This document shows positions 63,101-64,000 of a stretch of 64,000 bases of DNA, one piece after another. The first letter of the stretch is position 1. Every line of letters begins with the position of its first letter. Source of the stretch: Trichinella spiralis (lineage: Eukaryota; Nematoda; Enoplea; Trichinellida; Trichinellidae); assembly GCA_000181795.3 (NCBI GenBank), contig CM012955.1:14793731-14857730 (forward strand). The letters run 5' to 3'. The position numbers and the translations under genes were made by a program. Below the pieces are notes generated by a model, which saw nothing but the letters and a program-made list of their open reading frames with translations, was not told the origin of the DNA and searched no databases.

Positions 63101-64000
63101 TTGATTTTTTATTTTTCCATTTTCTCGATGTTTGCATTCAAATTACAACCCGTTTGTCACGTTTTTCCAATTATCGATCTTGTCCGTTGCGTCGTCAACA
63201 TTCTCCGGTTGATGTTTTCGTTTAATCTGCTGTTCGGCGTTGTTTTAAAATTTAGTCCACTCCATCCACTGGTTGTACTATTTATCGATCAGGCGGCCCG
63301 TCAAAGCGGCATTGTTCATTTTCGTCTCGCGACGTTTCGCCCAACAAAATTCCTACTTAACAGTTATTCTTGAGAATACTGTAATTCTTCGGTATTTATT
63401 GAATAGCAGGTATAATGGAGGGGGTGGGGGGAAGAACGTTTCCAATTGTTGTTGTTGTTGTAGTGAGATGAAATTTAAAATGACAATATTCGATTTGTCG
63501 TCGTTTTATAATTTACAAAATTGTAAACTAATTCAGGATGAAGATATACAATTGATATATGGTCATTTCAACAATTACAACGGTGGTGCGACGTCGACCG
63601 GTTGTTCGTCGTTGGACAATTGTTCGGGTTCGGGCGTAACTGGCTTGGGCGTTGGCGCGGGCGCCGGCGCCGGCGTGGCGCGCTCGCCGACCGAATCCTG
63701 GCTGAGTCGGGAAAAGGCGTGGGCGAACGACTGCGACGTGAACGTGGCGTTTTTGGATTTCAGCAACTTCACCGGCGAGCAGATCGCCGACGCTCTGAAA
63801 AGCCGCTTCGAAGTCGGCGCTGGCCAGTCGTCGTCGTCGTTCGCCGCCGACGTGTTCGCCGCCTCGCCGCTGTTCGGACCGTTGCTCGCGTCGACCAACG
63901 CCGGCGCCGCTGCCGGTGCCGACGATGGCGCAGACGACGACGACGACCGCAACGACAACTGGACGTCGTCGCGGAAACGTTGCGGACCGGCGTCGGCTGG
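59756..64000 (+). CDS. 5' part of an unidentified gene, runs off the right edge
   Basis: Two exons seen: 59,756-59,953 (ATG at 59,756, ending CAG before GTATGC) and 63,537 to the window end (after ATTCAG), joined in phase 0 across a 3.6-kb intron; at least 220 residues. Exon 1 is Ser/Pro/Asn-rich (SSPLQPASPLYAPRRR, NMDFNLNASPGHRSSQ). Exon 2 continues DEDIQLIYGHFNNYNG, then a Gly/Ala stretch, a better ordered piece (WLSREKAWANDCDV, FLDFSNFTGEQIADALKSRF), then a run of Asp. The family is not recognised; the low-complexity segments suggest a regulatory or RNA-binding protein, but this is a guess. Exon 2 is far richer in GC than anything else here. An upstream exon is possible. Confidence 0.55.
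59954..63536 (+). other. Intron of the right-edge gene
   Basis: Holds many simple repeats: (TTA)n at 60,101-60,149, a G run at 60,237-60,246, (GT)n at 60,690-60,732, (AGT)n at 61,563-61,590. A protein-like stretch at 61,737-62,075 reads on both strands (see findings). Otherwise nothing. Confidence 0.4.

Noticed and set aside
63575-63958. Minus-strand 127-codon frame, Ala/Ser/Pro-rich
   Set aside because: It begins at a TTG and is the shadow of the plus-strand GC-rich exon, which has an acceptor and in-phase partner.
1-64000. tRNA, rRNA, CRISPR arrays, bacterial operons
   Set aside because: I looked for tRNA B-box sequences, rRNA blocks and spaced direct repeats and saw none; the sequence is eukaryotic. 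A covariance-model scan would be decisive for tRNA.

Overview
This window is eukaryotic nuclear DNA, almost certainly from a nematode. It is AT-rich with islands of higher GC. Its genes are split by short GT..AG introns, and it carries three cuticle collagen genes with the nematode-specific N-terminal domain, a pair of CAP/SCP-type secreted proteins, and a secreted protein with two trypsin-like domains around a hydrophilic linker. As far as I recall, that last layout is known from Trichinella (TsSerP), so a Trichinella-like clade I nematode is plausible. No gene here proves the species. Exon models were built by hand from splice signals, with reading phase checked across every junction.

Layout. 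1-1.34 kb: partial copy of a long repeat. 1.85-2.71 kb (-): single-Ig membrane protein. 2.7-9.15 kb: no confident gene, but one orphan B-box-like exon. 9.15-10.0 kb (-): dual-specificity phosphatase. 14.05-15.54 kb (-): SHB-type SH2 adaptor. 19.14-20.31 kb (+): alpha-arrestin with PPxY motifs. 22.15-23.30 kb (+): alpha-1,3-fucosyltransferase. 23.82-25.04 kb (-): C-type-lectin-like/EGF membrane protein. 26.3-27.0 kb: CRE/CCAAT promoter-like block with tiny candidate exons. 27.45-32.24 kb: tandem array of a 2.07-kb repeat closed by an inverted arm. 32.75-34.04 kb (-): secreted protein with four cysteine modules. 35.44-36.78, 40.90-41.86 and 46.60-47.65 kb (+): three cuticle collagens. 48.84-49.83 and 57.31-58.30 kb (+): two nearly identical CAP genes on a 1.33-kb duplication. 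Between them lie a decayed hAT transposase (51.1-52.4 kb) and the catalytically dead two-domain serine protease homologue (52.60-55.76 kb, -). 59.76-64.0 kb (+): the 5' part of an unidentified gene that runs off the right edge.

Two themes stand out. The left half holds signalling and glycosylation genes (phosphatase, SH2 adaptor, arrestin, fucosyltransferase). The right half is mostly surface or secreted products (collagens, CAP proteins, pseudoprotease, cysteine-module protein) with clear local duplication. Collagens 2 and 3 share perfect Ftz-F1/NHR-25-type sites upstream, which would fit moult-linked expression, but this is inference from sequence only. I saw no tRNA, rRNA or CRISPR.
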